Notes: a model not told the origin generated them from the letters alone. 64,000 nt of DNA from Cohnella sp. CFH 77786 (GCF_019400745.1 NZ_WJIB01000001.1:1-64000); one strand, 5' to 3'. Shown: positions 34,262-43,608, counted from the stretch's first letter. Program-made: numbers and translations.

Positions 34262-34828
34262 TCAGGTCTTCGACGAAGCCCGTTTCCTCTGCTCCCACTC
34301 TTCTCTCAAAATGCTCATTTGGATGACGTCCCAATACTTCCCTTCGCGGAAAAGGCTTTTTCTCCGGCGGCCTTCTTCGAGGAAACCGCACTTCAAATAG
34401 CATCGGTACGCTCGCAGGTTGAACTCGTATACGTCAAGATCGAGACGGTTCAGGTTCATCGAATGGAACGCGAAACGCTGGAGGAGACCGATCGCTTCGC
34501 TCCCGTAGCCTTGATCCAGGCAATCCTTTCTGCCGATGACGATGCCGAGGGAGGCCGACCGGTTCTTCCAGTCGATCCGGTGAAGATCGATTTGCCCGAT
34601 GTAATCGAGCGAATCCTTGAAACTGATGACGAACCCCTTATTGTCGGCCGATTTGTTCTCCACCATCATGTTCAAATAGGATTCCGTGTCGTGAACGGTT
34701 TGCGGATATTGAAACAGATCGTGCAGCGTGCCCGTGATTTCGGCATCGTTCACCCACTGCCGGATATGCGGCATATCGTCAAGCCGATAATCTCTCAGGG
34801 TAATGCGTTCTCCGTGCAAATAAGCCAT
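34262..34828 (-). CDS. GNAT N-acetyltransferase, RimJ/RimL type
   Basis: 188-residue acetyltransferase. MAYLHGERITLRDYRLDDMPHIRQW is the usual RimJ/RimL/SpeG-like opening; the acetyl-CoA motif is LGIVIGRKDCLDQGYGSEAI and the C-terminal arm RCYLKCGFLEEGRRR. Substrate unknown. ATG 34828 is chosen by family alignment; its purine-rich upstream stretch is rather far away. Convergent with the deacetylase gene. Confidence 0.88.
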   Translation of the reverse strand: MAYLHGERITLRDYRLDDMPHIRQWVNDAEITGTLHDLFQYPQTVHDTESYLNMMVENKSADNKGFVISFKDSLDYIGQIDLHRIDWKNRSASLGIVIGRKDCLDQGYGSEAIGLLQRFAFHSMNLNRLDLDVYEFNLRAYRCYLKCGFLEEGRRRKSLFREGKYWDVIQMSILREEWEQRKRASSKT

Positions 34829-34878
34829 CCTTCGCGCCCCCCTCTCCTTTTGCGAAAACGATGTATCGCAGGACGATC

Positions 34879-35301
34879 TCATTCCGTATGGAAAACCATA
34901 TGATCCTTAGCGGACCGGTAGTAGTCCAACCTATCTTGCAAGCTCCCCGTGTGGAATTCGAACAGATGCCCGTCCGGATCCCGGAAATAGATCGAACGCT
35001 TATCCCTTTCATCCCGGGGCCGCCCCGGCAAAATCTCCGCTTGCGCTTGCTTCAGCCGATCCAACAGCGGCTGGTAATCTTCGTCCGAGATCGTGAACGC
35101 GATATGGGTGTAGCTTCTGACTGCCCGGCTGCGGTCTATATCCTCCTGATTCAACGCAAGCCACAATCCGTTCAAATCGAAATAGGCGAGTTTCCTCCCC
35201 CGGACGAGCAGCTTCGCGCCGAAAACTTCACGGTAAAACGCGATGGACCGATCCAAATCCGACACCGAGAAACAGAAGTGGTTAATGCCCTGAATGTTCA
35301 T
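34879..35301 (-). CDS. fosB: FosB-type metallothiol transferase
   Basis: 140-residue vicinal-oxygen-chelate enzyme. MNIQGINHFCFSVSDLDRSI, YTHIAFTI and HLFEFHTGSL supply the two His and one Glu metal ligands in the FosB order. FosB opens the epoxide of fosfomycin with bacillithiol, so it gives resistance in bacillithiol producers. ATG 35301 follows AAGGAGAATGAC. Length matches the family (about 138-144). Confidence 0.9.
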   Translation of the reverse strand: MNIQGINHFCFSVSDLDRSIAFYREVFGAKLLVRGRKLAYFDLNGLWLALNQEDIDRSRAVRSYTHIAFTISDEDYQPLLDRLKQAQAEILPGRPRDERDKRSIYFRDPDGHLFEFHTGSLQDRLDYYRSAKDHMVFHTE

Positions 35302-35311
35302 GTCATTCTCC

Positions 35312-35929
35312 TTAATCCAGCCAAACCTCCCTGTCGTTTGAGCGTGCGGCTTCGAACAGCCAATGGATCTGCCGTTCCGTGTTGCGTTCGGTCGACAGTT
35401 CGGGAAGCTCGTCCGCTCCGAAGAAACCGACCTGCAGCGTTTCCATGCCCGTTTGGATTTCTCCGCCCGCGATCTCGCAGAGAATGAACATTTTGTAAAC
35501 ATGCCAAGGCGACGGAGGGTGTTCGTGGAATTTCTTGTCCATCACCCCGAGCAGACGAACAGGCGTCACGTCCAGTCCGGCCTCTTCCTTCACTTCCTTG
35601 ACGACGACTTCTTTGGGCGAGAGCCCGACATCCGCCCATCCGCCGGGCAGCGCCCAAGCGCCATCGATCCGTTCCCGGACAAGCAGAATTTTTCCGTCCC
35701 GGAAGACGACGCCCCGGACGTCCGTTTTCGGAGTCGCATAACCCGTTTCTCCCGCGAACAGCGTCTTGATCTTGTCGGTTTCGACGTCCGTATATTCCGA
35801 GAGGATTTCGACGCTCAGCTCCCTGAGCAGCTGGAAACGCTCCAGGTCGTACGGATCCCTCGAATATTCCAGCCCGGCCTGGCTGATCGCCTGAATCTGC
35901 TTGGCCCACTCCAACCATTTCAACTGCAT
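35312..35929 (-). CDS. NUDIX hydrolase with N-terminal NUDIX_N_2-like region
   Basis: 205-residue protein. An N-terminal helical region (MQLKWLEWAKQIQAISQAGL) is followed by a NUDIX domain whose box runs GGWADVGLSPKEVVVKEVKEE (about residues 95-120). Similar proteins cleave ADP-ribose or related nucleoside diphosphates. ATG 35929 has GGAGG 8 nt upstream and overlaps the end of the frameshifted gene before it. FosB follows after 10 nt. Confidence 0.9.
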   Translation of the reverse strand: MQLKWLEWAKQIQAISQAGLEYSRDPYDLERFQLLRELSVEILSEYTDVETDKIKTLFAGETGYATPKTDVRGVVFRDGKILLVRERIDGAWALPGGWADVGLSPKEVVVKEVKEEAGLDVTPVRLLGVMDKKFHEHPPSPWHVYKMFILCEIAGGEIQTGMETLQVGFFGADELPELSTERNTERQIHWLFEAARSNDREVWLD

Positions 35930-36502
35930 CAGGACATCCTCCGTTTCTTTCTTCTCCAGATCCACCCTGAAACCGCGATCAACAGGAAACTTCCGGCTCC
36001 CCACCAAACGGCCGGCGGCGTTCGGGTTTCGAGCAGGGTACCCGGATTCAGGCCATTCCCGTCGGCGAATTTGATGCCAGCACCCAACAACCGGATGTCC
36101 CGGTCAGCTTGATCGACCGGCACGTTGCCGCTGCATAAATTCGTCTGAAGCATTTCCCGCGCCTGGTAAGCGTAAACCAAATAGCTTCGGTTTTTAGAGA
36201 ACTCGAATCCGCATGAAGCGGAAGGTCCGGCATAGCTGTAGACAGTCATTTTGCGAGAGTTGACGCCTTTCCAAGCCGTTTCCACCTCGAACAGGTACTT
36301 GCGGACGCGGCCGGCCGATTTCATTGCTTCGCGTGCCGCCGATTTGCTTCACCTTGCCCGCGAAAACGGCGGATGAACGCTCCAACCGATCCCGGACATC
36401 GCTGCCGGCGCAACTGCAGGCGTACGCCCTCTCTTGCGGAAACGCAAAGAGCCCGGCGAACACGACGGAGAACAATATCCACCCGATTCCGAGACTTCTC
36501 AT
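35929..36502 (-). pseudogene. Frameshifted TIMP-like secreted membrane-anchored protein
   Basis: Two overlapping frames join into one protein. Frame 1 (from ATG 36502, GGAGGTCGGA upstream) has a signal peptide and CSCAGSDVRDRLERSSAVFAGKVKQI; frame 2 continues KYLFEVETAWKGV, SCGFEFSKNRSYLVYAY, LCSGN and a C-terminal membrane helix with RRKKRR. The break lies at about 36320-36345. This is the form of tissue-inhibitor-of-metalloproteinase-like proteins found in many Bacilli. The shift may be a real mutation or an assembly error. Confidence 0.75.
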
Positions 36503-36535
36503 TCCGACCTCCACCCGTTTGACGTTCCTTATCGG

Positions 36536-36892
36536 TCAGAGCCGCTCGGTAAACTTGCGGACAAGCTGTTCCTCCGAGAGAGACCGCAGCTCCTCCGCCT
36601 TCGCCGTGACTTCGTGAGTCAGCTTATCCAAGTCGTAGCGGCCGAAAAACGTCATGAAGAAGGTACGCACCAGCGGATTTCCTTTGCGATAGGCGCGCAA
36701 AATCAACGTTTCCGCCTTCCCGTCCCACGTCAGACGAACGTGGCCGGACGGACAGCCGAAAACGGTGTACCTCGTTCCGTGAACGTGCGGGTGGTAGTCC
36801 TGCTTGGTGATGGTATACCCCTGGGGCTCCAGGCGTGACTTCACTTCTCGCTCGATGAGCTCGAACGTTTGCTGCGGCTCGAATGAATGCAT
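36536..36892 (-). CDS. Conserved-looking small protein, 118 aa
   Basis: No family named with confidence. Soluble, basic protein (MHSFEPQQTFELIEREVKSR) with a strand-rich middle (RYTVFGCPSGHVRLTWDGKAETLILRAY, shown here in part) and a helical, charged C-terminus. ATG 36892 follows GAGAGG. Base composition matches the core genome, so it is probably a resident gene. Confidence 0.6.
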   Translation of the reverse strand: MHSFEPQQTFELIEREVKSRLEPQGYTITKQDYHPHVHGTRYTVFGCPSGHVRLTWDGKAETLILRAYRKGNPLVRTFFMTFFGRYDLDKLTHEVTAKAEELRSLSEEQLVRKFTERL

Positions 36893-37294
36893 GGATGACC
36901 TCTCTTCTACGACGACTAGCGGTTTCTTTCCATTTTACCAAATATATCCGCCCAAGTCCCCGCCAGTTTGCTCCGCATAGCCACAATTTTGTATGTAAAC
37001 AAACAAGGTAAATGCTTCCGAACGATTTGCCGATCATGAAATATTTCCAGACGAATACGGTTCGGTTATCTTCATAATGGCGAATTGGCGCATTCGGTCT
37101 TTCGTCTTCCTGCTCTTGCTTGGTATGATGGGTGTGGCCTATCGAAAATGGCATTTTGTCTGGTTCGCGAACGGCAGGTGGTGACTGATTTTCAACACCG
37201 ACGCGATTTAGGTTTATTTTACGTTAATTCGGCTGGATCAATGGTATTAAAGCTATTTAACGTTGATTCCGGGCGGGGCGGGGAGATACCGATC
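36893..37294. other. Divergent intergenic region
   Basis: About 400 nt between a minus-strand and a plus-strand start, AT-richer than its flanks. It must hold both promoters, but no -35/-10 pair stands out clearly on either strand. A reading frame crosses it in phase with the MFS gene but has no good ribosome binding site and unlikely composition. I see no repeat or RNA gene. Confidence 0.4.
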
Positions 37295-38521
37295 ATGCAA
37301 TCTGAAATGGGAAAAACGGCGGGGACCGAAACGCGGACGCGGCATGGAAACCGGCTGCTTCTGTTAAGCGCGGCAACGATTCTGTACTGGGCTTCCATGT
37401 ATATTTACGTTCCGATTCTCGGCCCGTATTTGGAATTCCGGGGGATCCCGGTCGCCCTGATCGGCTTCATCCTCGGCAGCTATGGCTTGACGCAGATCGC
37501 GGTCCGGTTGCCGTTAGGTCTCTATTCGGACGCGATGCGGCGGCGGAAACCGTTTCTCATTGCAGGCATGCTGGCCGGCGCGGCCAGCTGCGCCCTGTTC
37601 CTGCTGCCGGGTACTTGGGGAGGTCCGCTCGCCGGCCGGCTCATCGCCGGACTGTGCGCATCCGCGTGGGTGCCGTTCACGGTTCTGTACGCGTCCTTCT
37701 ATCCGGCCAACCGGACCGGCCAGGCGATGGGGACCCTGCAATTCTTGACCGTTACCGGCCAGCTCGCCGGCATGCTCGGCAGCGGCTGGCTTGCCCATTG
37801 GGGCGGGTATGACACGGCGTTCCAAGCGGGGATCGTCCTGGCGGCTGCAGGACTTCTTGTCGTGCTCGGGATCCGCGAACCGGCATCGGACGCCGTGCCG
37901 GCTGGGCATACGGATGCACATTCGCTTCGCAGCCGGGTTTTCCGATCCGCCGGCTTGTGGCAAGTCTCTTCGCTTTCCTTGTTGGCCCATGGGATTCTGT
38001 TTATTACGATGTTCGGGTTTACCCCGCTGCAAGCGGTACAGATGGGAGCCGGAGAGGCGCAGCTGACCGGAATCGTCGCGGCTTTCATGATTCCCCATGC
38101 GGCCGTTTCTCTCGTTGCGGGACGTTATCTGGCGCCGAAATTCGGCACAAAAGGCCTCATCCTGTCCGGGTTCCTGCTCACGGGACTATTTACCGCGGCC
38201 ATCCCATACTCCCATTCACTCGGCGGACTGGCCGTCACGCAAGGGCTGAATGGAGCCGCCCAAGCGCTCTATTTCCCGCTGCTGCTCGGCATGGCGATTC
38301 AGGATTTTCCGCCGGTGCTGCGCGCTTCCGCGATGGGGTTGTACCAGTCCGTTTACTCGGTCGGCATGTTCCTCGGTCCTTATTTGGCCGGCGGGTTGAA
38401 CGCGCTCGGCGGGCTTGCGGCCGGATTCTGGTTCGGAGGCCTGCTTGGCCTTACGGCTGCGGTTCTCTCGGCGGTCTTCTTCCGTACCGCGTCAGTCCGC
38501 AAGCCACAGCATAACCGCTAG
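37295..38521 (+). CDS. MFS transporter
   Basis: 408-residue major facilitator with about 12 membrane helices. The motif-A loop GLYSDAMRRRKPFLIAGM follows helix 2. Drug or metabolite efflux is likely; no substrate can be assigned. ATG 37295 has GGGGAG upstream; earlier in-frame starts lack a site and a transporter-like sequence. The last 30 nt overlap the end of the convergent ATPase-EcfT gene. Confidence 0.87.
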   Translation: MQSEMGKTAGTETRTRHGNRLLLLSAATILYWASMYIYVPILGPYLEFRGIPVALIGFILGSYGLTQIAVRLPLGLYSDAMRRRKPFLIAGMLAGAASCALFLLPGTWGGPLAGRLIAGLCASAWVPFTVLYASFYPANRTGQAMGTLQFLTVTGQLAGMLGSGWLAHWGGYDTAFQAGIVLAAAGLLVVLGIREPASDAVPAGHTDAHSLRSRVFRSAGLWQVSSLSLLAHGILFITMFGFTPLQAVQMGAGEAQLTGIVAAFMIPHAAVSLVAGRYLAPKFGTKGLILSGFLLTGLFTAAIPYSHSLGGLAVTQGLNGAAQALYFPLLLGMAIQDFPPVLRASAMGLYQSVYSVGMFLGPYLAGGLNALGGLAAGFWFGGLLGLTAAVLSAVFFRTASVRKPQHNR

Positions 38522-40219
38522 CGCGGCCGCCCCCGCCGCGAAAGCCGTATCCCGCCATCGCCACTGAAGCCGCGAGCCGCGCGTCGGTTGCACGTCCCCG
38601 CGCACGCCGCGGCTTTCCAAAGCGATGGCCGCATCGTCGGCCAGCCGGAAGAGCGCGAGCATCAGCGGCAGCGTGATGCCCCGGAGCCTTCGGAACCAGC
38701 TCCGCGGGGAGGCTCCGGTCACCTTGCCCCGCGACACGAAGATCCTTCCGAAACGCTCCCATTCCGCGAGCAGAACGGGAACGAAGCGGACGGTCAACGT
38801 GACGGTGAGCACGACCCGCTGCCAGAAAGCCGATACGCGGCCTTGCCGGATCGCAAGCTGCTCCAGCGCCCTTCGCAGCGATAACGGAGTCATGACGAGC
38901 GGAACCCCGAGTCCGATCAGCAGGACGGCCAGCGTTCTCGCGAAAGGGAACAGCGTGTCCGTGAACACCTCGAAATCCCAGCCGACCGGACCTCCGTTCG
39001 CCGGAGTGAAGTCCAGGGCCGCCCAAGCGGCCAATGCCGTTCCGAAATAGACAAAGCCGAGGATCATCCCTTTCCACCGGACGAGAGGGATTCTCGCGAC
39101 CGTCAGCACGAGTCCGACGATAGCAGCCCCCGCCAACAATCCTCTCCAGGTCGACAGCGAAAACAGGCCAGCGGACAGAAGCGCGTACCCGAGCCAAATC
39201 GCGCGGGGGTCGTATCTCGTCAGAGGGTGCAGGTGTGATCGGGGCTCCCTTATCCTTCTGTCTGAAGTTCCCGTTACGGGTTGACCGGGTATCTCAACCC
39301 CACGGTTTCCCCCGGCCTCCGATCCGACGACCAGCGCTTCGGCCGCGTCAGCCGGTTTCCACCACCGCTCTAAACCTCCTCCGCCAGCCATCCAGGCCAT
39401 GCGGACGATCCGCATCCATGCCGGAACCTCCAAACCAACGCTTACCAGCATGTCCGGATTCGCGATCAGTTCCTCCGGCCTGCAATCCGCGATTTCACCC
39501 GACGGATGAAGCAGCAGAATCCGATCGGCAAGCGGAAGCGCCCAATCGGAATCGTGAGAGACGAGCAAGATTCCGCGGCCTTCCCGCTTCAATGCGGACA
39601 GATGATCGGCCAGCTTCCGATGGCCTTCCCGGTCCAGTCCGGCCGTCGGTTCGTCCAATAGCAGCCAAGGCGCGGGGGTCGCGAACAAGGCGGCAAGCGC
39701 GGCACGGCGCCTCTCCCCGCCGCTCATGCGGTAGGGGTCCTTCGGCAGCCACGACGAGTCCCAACCTACCGCTTCCAACGCCCGCGACGTCAATGATGCG
39801 GCGTCCAAGGACGGTTCCTTCGCGTAAGGCCGGAGCGAGTACCGAATCTCCTCCTCCAGCGACCGCAGGAAGAGCCCTTGTTCGGGCGACTGCCCGGCAT
39901 ACCCGCAGCGCGAGAGCGCCTTCGGGTTCAAACGCGCTTTGCCCGTCCATTTCCCGCGGATCCAGAGCGGCTCAGCTCCGTAATGTACCGTCATGCCTTC
40001 GGGTTCCCGCAAGCCTGCCGTCTTCTCGAGGAACACCGTCTTGCCGGCTCCGTTAGGGCCGATTACGAGCGTCAGCGTGCCGGGCACAAGCGTAAGGGAG
40101 AGCGCGGAGGCGCGGCCGTCCTCCTCGCCGTCTAGACCGCGAAGCCCGCCGATCGTCAGCGGAACCGGATTTCCCCCCGACCCTGCTTCAACGAGCGTCT
40201 CCCGCTCCACTCCGCGCAT
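38492..40219 (-). CDS. ECF transporter ATPase-EcfT fusion protein
   Basis: 575-residue fusion. Residues 1-250 are an ABC ATPase (Walker A GPNGAGKTVFLEKTAG, signature MSGGERRRAALAALF, Walker B WLLLDEPTAGLD, H-loop VSHDSDW). After a roughly 80-residue linker, residues 330-575 are the EcfT energy-coupling subunit with several membrane helices and the coupling region ALESRGVRGD. Normally these are separate proteins. With the adjacent ATPase and bioY it should form a biotin ECF importer. It overlaps the upstream ATPase gene by 32 nt. Confidence 0.9.
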   Translation of the reverse strand: MRGVERETLVEAGSGGNPVPLTIGGLRGLDGEEDGRASALSLTLVPGTLTLVIGPNGAGKTVFLEKTAGLREPEGMTVHYGAEPLWIRGKWTGKARLNPKALSRCGYAGQSPEQGLFLRSLEEEIRYSLRPYAKEPSLDAASLTSRALEAVGWDSSWLPKDPYRMSGGERRRAALAALFATPAPWLLLDEPTAGLDREGHRKLADHLSALKREGRGILLVSHDSDWALPLADRILLLHPSGEIADCRPEELIANPDMLVSVGLEVPAWMRIVRMAWMAGGGGLERWWKPADAAEALVVGSEAGGNRGVEIPGQPVTGTSDRRIREPRSHLHPLTRYDPRAIWLGYALLSAGLFSLSTWRGLLAGAAIVGLVLTVARIPLVRWKGMILGFVYFGTALAAWAALDFTPANGGPVGWDFEVFTDTLFPFARTLAVLLIGLGVPLVMTPLSLRRALEQLAIRQGRVSAFWQRVVLTVTLTVRFVPVLLAEWERFGRIFVSRGKVTGASPRSWFRRLRGITLPLMLALFRLADDAAIALESRGVRGDVQPTRGSRLQWRWRDTAFAAGAAALAVMLWLAD

Positions 40220-41018
40220 GTCCCCACACCTCTCGCCATTCTCGCTCCGTAACCGGTAGAGGATCGGATAACCGCCCTCTTTTTTTCAACTCTGCCGCGA
40301 GCGCCGCCAAATACGGCAGCCGAAGTCCGCATGCTTCGCAAGGGGAGGGGTTCCCCGGACTTCCGTAAAAAAACGTCCGGCTGTCCCCGTCGAATCGGAT
40401 CCGGCCTCCCTCCATCGCCACGGTGCGTTCTTCCGGTTCCAGCTCGTCCAGTCTCTGCGTGACCCAGACGATCGCCGTACCCTGTTTCTGCATCCTCTTG
40501 GCCATCTGCTTCACCATTCTCCGGTTGGCATCATCGAGCATCGAAGTCGCTTCGTCGAAAACGATGAGCGGACAATCGGCCGCCGAAGCCGCCGCGGCGG
40601 CGGCAAGCTGCCTTTGCCCGCCGGACAGCCTCTCCCACCGCGTATCCGCCAGTTCTTTCAATCCTGCTTCGGATAGCGCACGTTCGATCATGTCGGGCAT
40701 ACGCTCCGGCGGCACCTGCCGCCATTCCAGAGCGAACTGCACTTCTTCGCGGGGCGTTTCTCCGAATAGCTGGGCTTCCGGTCGCTGAAGCACGACGGGC
40801 GACGCTACGTCTCCCGCGAATCCACGCTCGATCGTGCCGACGCTCCCATCCGCATGCAGACCCGCGAGCAAGCGGGCCAGCGTGGACTTGCCGCTTCCGT
40901 TGACGCCGACGACGTTGACCCACGCTCCGGCGCGGATCGTAAGCTCGATCTCCTCTACGAGCGGAACGGCTTCGCCGGATTCTAACGTAACATACACCGA
41001 TACGTTCCGCAGTCTCAT
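40188..41018 (-). CDS. ECF transporter ATP-binding protein
   Basis: 276-residue ABC ATPase of the EcfA type: Walker A GVNGSGKSTLARLLAG, Q-loop VLQRPEAQLFGETPREEVQF, signature LSGGQRQLAAAAA, Walker B LIVFDEATSMLD. The ATG at 41018 is chosen (GAGG with 8-nt spacing; MRLRNVSVYV fits the family); a GTG at 41063 is an alternative start. It pairs with the ATPase half of the fusion and is divergent from bioY across a BirA operator. Confidence 0.9.
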   Translation of the reverse strand: MRLRNVSVYVTLESGEAVPLVEEIELTIRAGAWVNVVGVNGSGKSTLARLLAGLHADGSVGTIERGFAGDVASPVVLQRPEAQLFGETPREEVQFALEWRQVPPERMPDMIERALSEAGLKELADTRWERLSGGQRQLAAAAAASAADCPLIVFDEATSMLDDANRRMVKQMAKRMQKQGTAIVWVTQRLDELEPEERTVAMEGGRIRFDGDSRTFFYGSPGNPSPCEACGLRLPYLAALAAELKKRGRLSDPLPVTEREWREVWGHARSGAGDAR

Positions 41019-41109
41019 CGATTCATCCTCGTTGCCGCAGACGGTCGTCATCGCCATTTTCACTTAAACCCTCTTCCCAAATCCTTCATTCCCATGCTAC
41101 AATCCCATC

Positions 41110-41140
41110 TGTTAACCTATAATTGAAAAATAGGTTAACA
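41110..41140. promoter_or_regulatory. BirA operator and bioY promoter
   Basis: TGTTAACC (41110-41117) and GGTTAACA (41133-41140) are perfect inverted half-sites 15 nt apart, the known BirA biotin-repressor operator layout. TATAAT (41118-41123), a perfect -10 for bioY, lies in the spacer; the -35 is weak. The site lies between bioY and the divergent ATPase genes and may control both. Confidence 0.92.
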
Positions 41141-41159
41141 TTCGAAAGGAGATTTGACA

Positions 41160-41798
41160 ATGACCAAGCCAAACCCCGCAACACCCGCCCCCTCCCGTTC
41201 CGGCTCATCCGCGGCAGACGCAAGCCGATGGATCAGGGGCATCGTATTCGTCGCCCTGTTCGCCGCCTTGTTCATCGCGGCCAGCTTCGTGAAATCGTCC
41301 CCCGGAGCGGCGGTCCCGTATTCCCTTCAAACGTTCGCGATCATGCTCGCCGGCGGGCTGCTCGGGGCCGCATACGGTTTCTGGAGCATCTTCCTGGTCG
41401 TCGCCCTGACCACGGTCGGGCTGCCCCTCATGAACGGTCCGGGCGGATTCGCCCAAGTATTCGGTCCGACGGGCGGGTTCATCTGGATGTTTCCCGTCTC
41501 CGCGCTGTTGATCGGCTGGGCCAGCGACCGGCTGTTCTCGGGGCGGAGCAAGCTGAACGCCGCCGGGTACATCTTGCTGCTTCTCGCCATGCTCGCCTTC
41601 GGCGTGCTGCTCGTCTATGTTACCGGCGTCCCTTGGCTGGCACATGTATCCGATAAGCTCGATTTGGCGGGCGCGATCCGAGTCGGCATGATCCCGTTCC
41701 TTCCGGCCGACACCGTCAAAGCGGTCGCCGCAACCGCGATCGTCGCGGCCCTTCGGCCTTCTCTGCCCGCCGTACGTCCCGTCAAAAGAAAACCGTAA
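41160..41798 (+). CDS. bioY: Biotin-specific substrate-binding subunit BioY
   Basis: 212-residue S-component with six membrane segments. PYSLQTFAIMLAGGLLGAAYG and GPTGGFIWMFPVSALLIGWAS are BioY signatures, as is MIPFLPADTVKA near the end. It binds biotin and works with the EcfA/EcfT proteins encoded divergently. ATG 41160 follows AAAGGAG by 8 nt; a TTG six nt earlier overlaps the site and is less likely. Confidence 0.95.
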   Translation: MTKPNPATPAPSRSGSSAADASRWIRGIVFVALFAALFIAASFVKSSPGAAVPYSLQTFAIMLAGGLLGAAYGFWSIFLVVALTTVGLPLMNGPGGFAQVFGPTGGFIWMFPVSALLIGWASDRLFSGRSKLNAAGYILLLLAMLAFGVLLVYVTGVPWLAHVSDKLDLAGAIRVGMIPFLPADTVKAVAATAIVAALRPSLPAVRPVKRKP

Positions 41799-41803
41799 AG
41801 CCG

Positions 41804-41828
41804 AAAGGGGCCCCAAGGCCCCTTTTTT
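41804..41828 (+). terminator. Terminator of bioY
   Basis: AAAGGGGCC pairs with GGCCCCTTT around CCAA, followed by a T-run, just after the bioY stop codon. Confidence 0.92.
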
Positions 41829-41898
41829 CGATATCCTGTGGGATACCCACGAGTGTGACATCAATCATCGCCTAGTGGTGAAAACAAATGACTTATAG

Positions 41899-42260
41899 TT
41901 CCACCAAAATGGCGGGCGAGCGGCTGAGTTAAGGTACAAAATGCCTTTATTCCGCCAAAATGGCGGGCGAGCAGCTGAATTAAGGTACAAAATGCCTTTA
42001 TTCCGCCGAAATGTCGGATGCGCTACCGAGTTAAGGTACAAAATGCCTTTATTCCGCCGAATTGGCGGGAGAACTACCGAATTAAGGTACAAAATGCCTT
42101 TATTCCGCCAAAATGGTGGACATGCTACCGAGTTAAGGAACAAAATGCCTTTATTCCGCCAAAATGGCGGGCATGATACCGAGTTAAGGAACAAAATGCC
42201 TTAATTCCACTAAAATGGCGGGCGAGCGGCTGAGTTAAGGTACAAAATGCCTTATATCCC
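41899..42260. repeat. Tandem 51-bp repeat, about seven copies
   Basis: A unit beginning ATGCCTTTATTCCGCC repeats about every 51 bp. Each copy carries the small palindrome CCGCC-AAAAT-GGCGG and the words GAGTTAAGGTAC. Because 51 is a multiple of three, frames stay open on both strands; on the minus strand the copies read as repeated WRNKGILYLNS peptides. No ribosome binding site or family supports a protein. It fills the whole gap between bioY and the alcohol dehydrogenase. Confidence 0.9.
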
Positions 42261-42285
42261 ACCCCGACCCTTCCACGAATACAAC

Positions 42286-43449
42286 TTATAATGCCTTGCG
42301 GTAAATCTCCGCGACATCCTCCAGCGTTAACGTCACGTAGCGCCCCCTCGGTCCGGCAGCAGTCGCTTTGCCGGCCATGATCACGAGCTTCGAATCGTCG
42401 ATGCCGTAATCGCCAAGCCGGGTCGGCGCGCCGATCTGCCTCCAGAACTCCCTCAGCTCCTCAATGCCTTCCCTTCCGACCTCAAGCGTGTTCTTGCCGT
42501 CCGGATCCACGCCGAAGACGTTGACGGCCAGTTGGGCGAACCTCTCCGGGTGCTTCTCCACCGCCAAGTCCATCCAATGCGGGAACAGGATCGCGAGACC
42601 GCCGCCATGCGGGATATCGTAAACCGCGGACACCGCGTGCTCCATGTCGTGGTTGGCCCAGTCTCCGGTCACGCCCATCGAGAGCACTCCGTTTAACGCC
42701 ATCGTCCCGCAATAGAGAATCGTTTCCCGCAGCTCGACGTTTTCCAAATCCTGCATCAGCTCGGGAGCGGTGCGGACGATCGCCCGAAGGATCGCTTCGC
42801 AGAAGCCGTCCTGCACCGGAGTCATGGCATCGTGGTGAAAATATTGTTCGAACACATGGGACATCATGTCCACGATTCCGTATACCGTCTGGTCCTTAGG
42901 GACCGATGCCGTGTAAGCGGGGTCCAGGATCGAAAACCGCGGATACACGTGATAGCTGCTCCAGCCGAGCTTCTCTTGCGTCTCCTCGTTCGTGATGACC
43001 GAATTGGTATTCATCTCCGATCCGGTGGCGGCCAGCGTCAGCACCGTGCCGAGCGGCAGCGCCCCCTGGGCGGAACGCTTGCGGCTGACGACGTCCCAAA
43101 AGTCCCCTTCGTACACGGCGGCCGCCGCGATCGCCTTGCCGCAGTCGAGCACGCTTCCGCCGCCGACCGCGAGCACCCAATCGATGCCGTTCTCCCGGCA
43201 TAGCTCGGCGCCCTTGCGCACCGTGGAGATCCGCGGATTCGGATCCACGCCGGACAGCTCCCAGACTTCCGCCCCTGCTTCCCGCAGCGCCTTCATCACG
43301 TCGTCGTACACGCCGTTGCGTTTGATGCTGCCGCCGCCGTACAACAGCAGCACCCGTTTGCCCAGTTTGTTCGCTTCGGCGGTCAGTTGGCGGATCTCTC
43401 CCTGGCCGAAGATCAGCTTCGTCGGATTCTCGAAAACGAACGATTTCAC
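42286..43449 (-). CDS. Iron-containing alcohol dehydrogenase, BdhA/YqhD type
   Basis: 387-residue group III alcohol dehydrogenase. NAD(P)-binding [13 protein letters not shown] is near residue 95, and metal ligands are in [37 protein letters not shown]. Closest in form to NADH-dependent butanol dehydrogenase/YugJ-type enzymes; reduces aldehydes to alcohols. GTG 43449 is preceded by AGGGAG. It could deal with acetaldehyde outside the microcompartment, but there is no operon link. Confidence 0.92.
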   Translation of the reverse strand: MKSFVFENPTKLIFGQGEIRQLTAEANKLGKRVLLLYGGGSIKRNGVYDDVMKALREAGAEVWELSGVDPNPRISTVRKGAELCRENGIDWVLAVGGGSVLDCGKAIAAAAVYEGDFWDVVSRKRSAQGALPLGTVLTLAATGSEMNTNSVITNEETQEKLGWSSYHVYPRFSILDPAYTASVPKDQTVYGIVDMMSHVFEQYFHHDAMTPVQDGFCEAILRAIVRTAPELMQDLENVELRETILYCGTMALNGVLSMGVTGDWANHDMEHAVSAVYDIPHGGGLAILFPHWMDLAVEKHPERFAQLAVNVFGVDPDGKNTLEVGREGIEELREFWRQIGAPTRLGDYGIDDSKLVIMAGKATAAGPRGRYVTLTLEDVAEIYRKAL

Positions 43450-43569
43450 GGCAATCTCCCTCTCTTTCCCGCTTTCCGGCGGACTCCGTTATACTATCGT
43501 CTCCCGTATCCTATCACACGCGAAACCGCAACTCAAATTCGGCAAAGGCGAAGCCGCATATCCCCAGTA

Positions 43570-43608
43570 AAACGGCTATGCCGTCCTATTCGGACGGCAT
43601 AGCCGTTT
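43570..43608 (-). terminator. Terminator of miaB-ricA
   Basis: A perfect 17-bp stem (43570-43586 with 43592-43608) with a 5-nt loop; on the minus strand TTTTACT follows. It is flanked by a second, outer inverted pair: GCCGCATATCCCC near 43553-43565 and GGGGATATGCGGC near 43659-43671. Confidence 0.88.

Noticed and set aside
41865..42194. Open frame of 109 codons with repeated WRNKGILYLNS peptides
   Set aside because: It is an artefact of the 51-bp tandem repeat, which is open on both strands; there is no ribosome binding site or known family.
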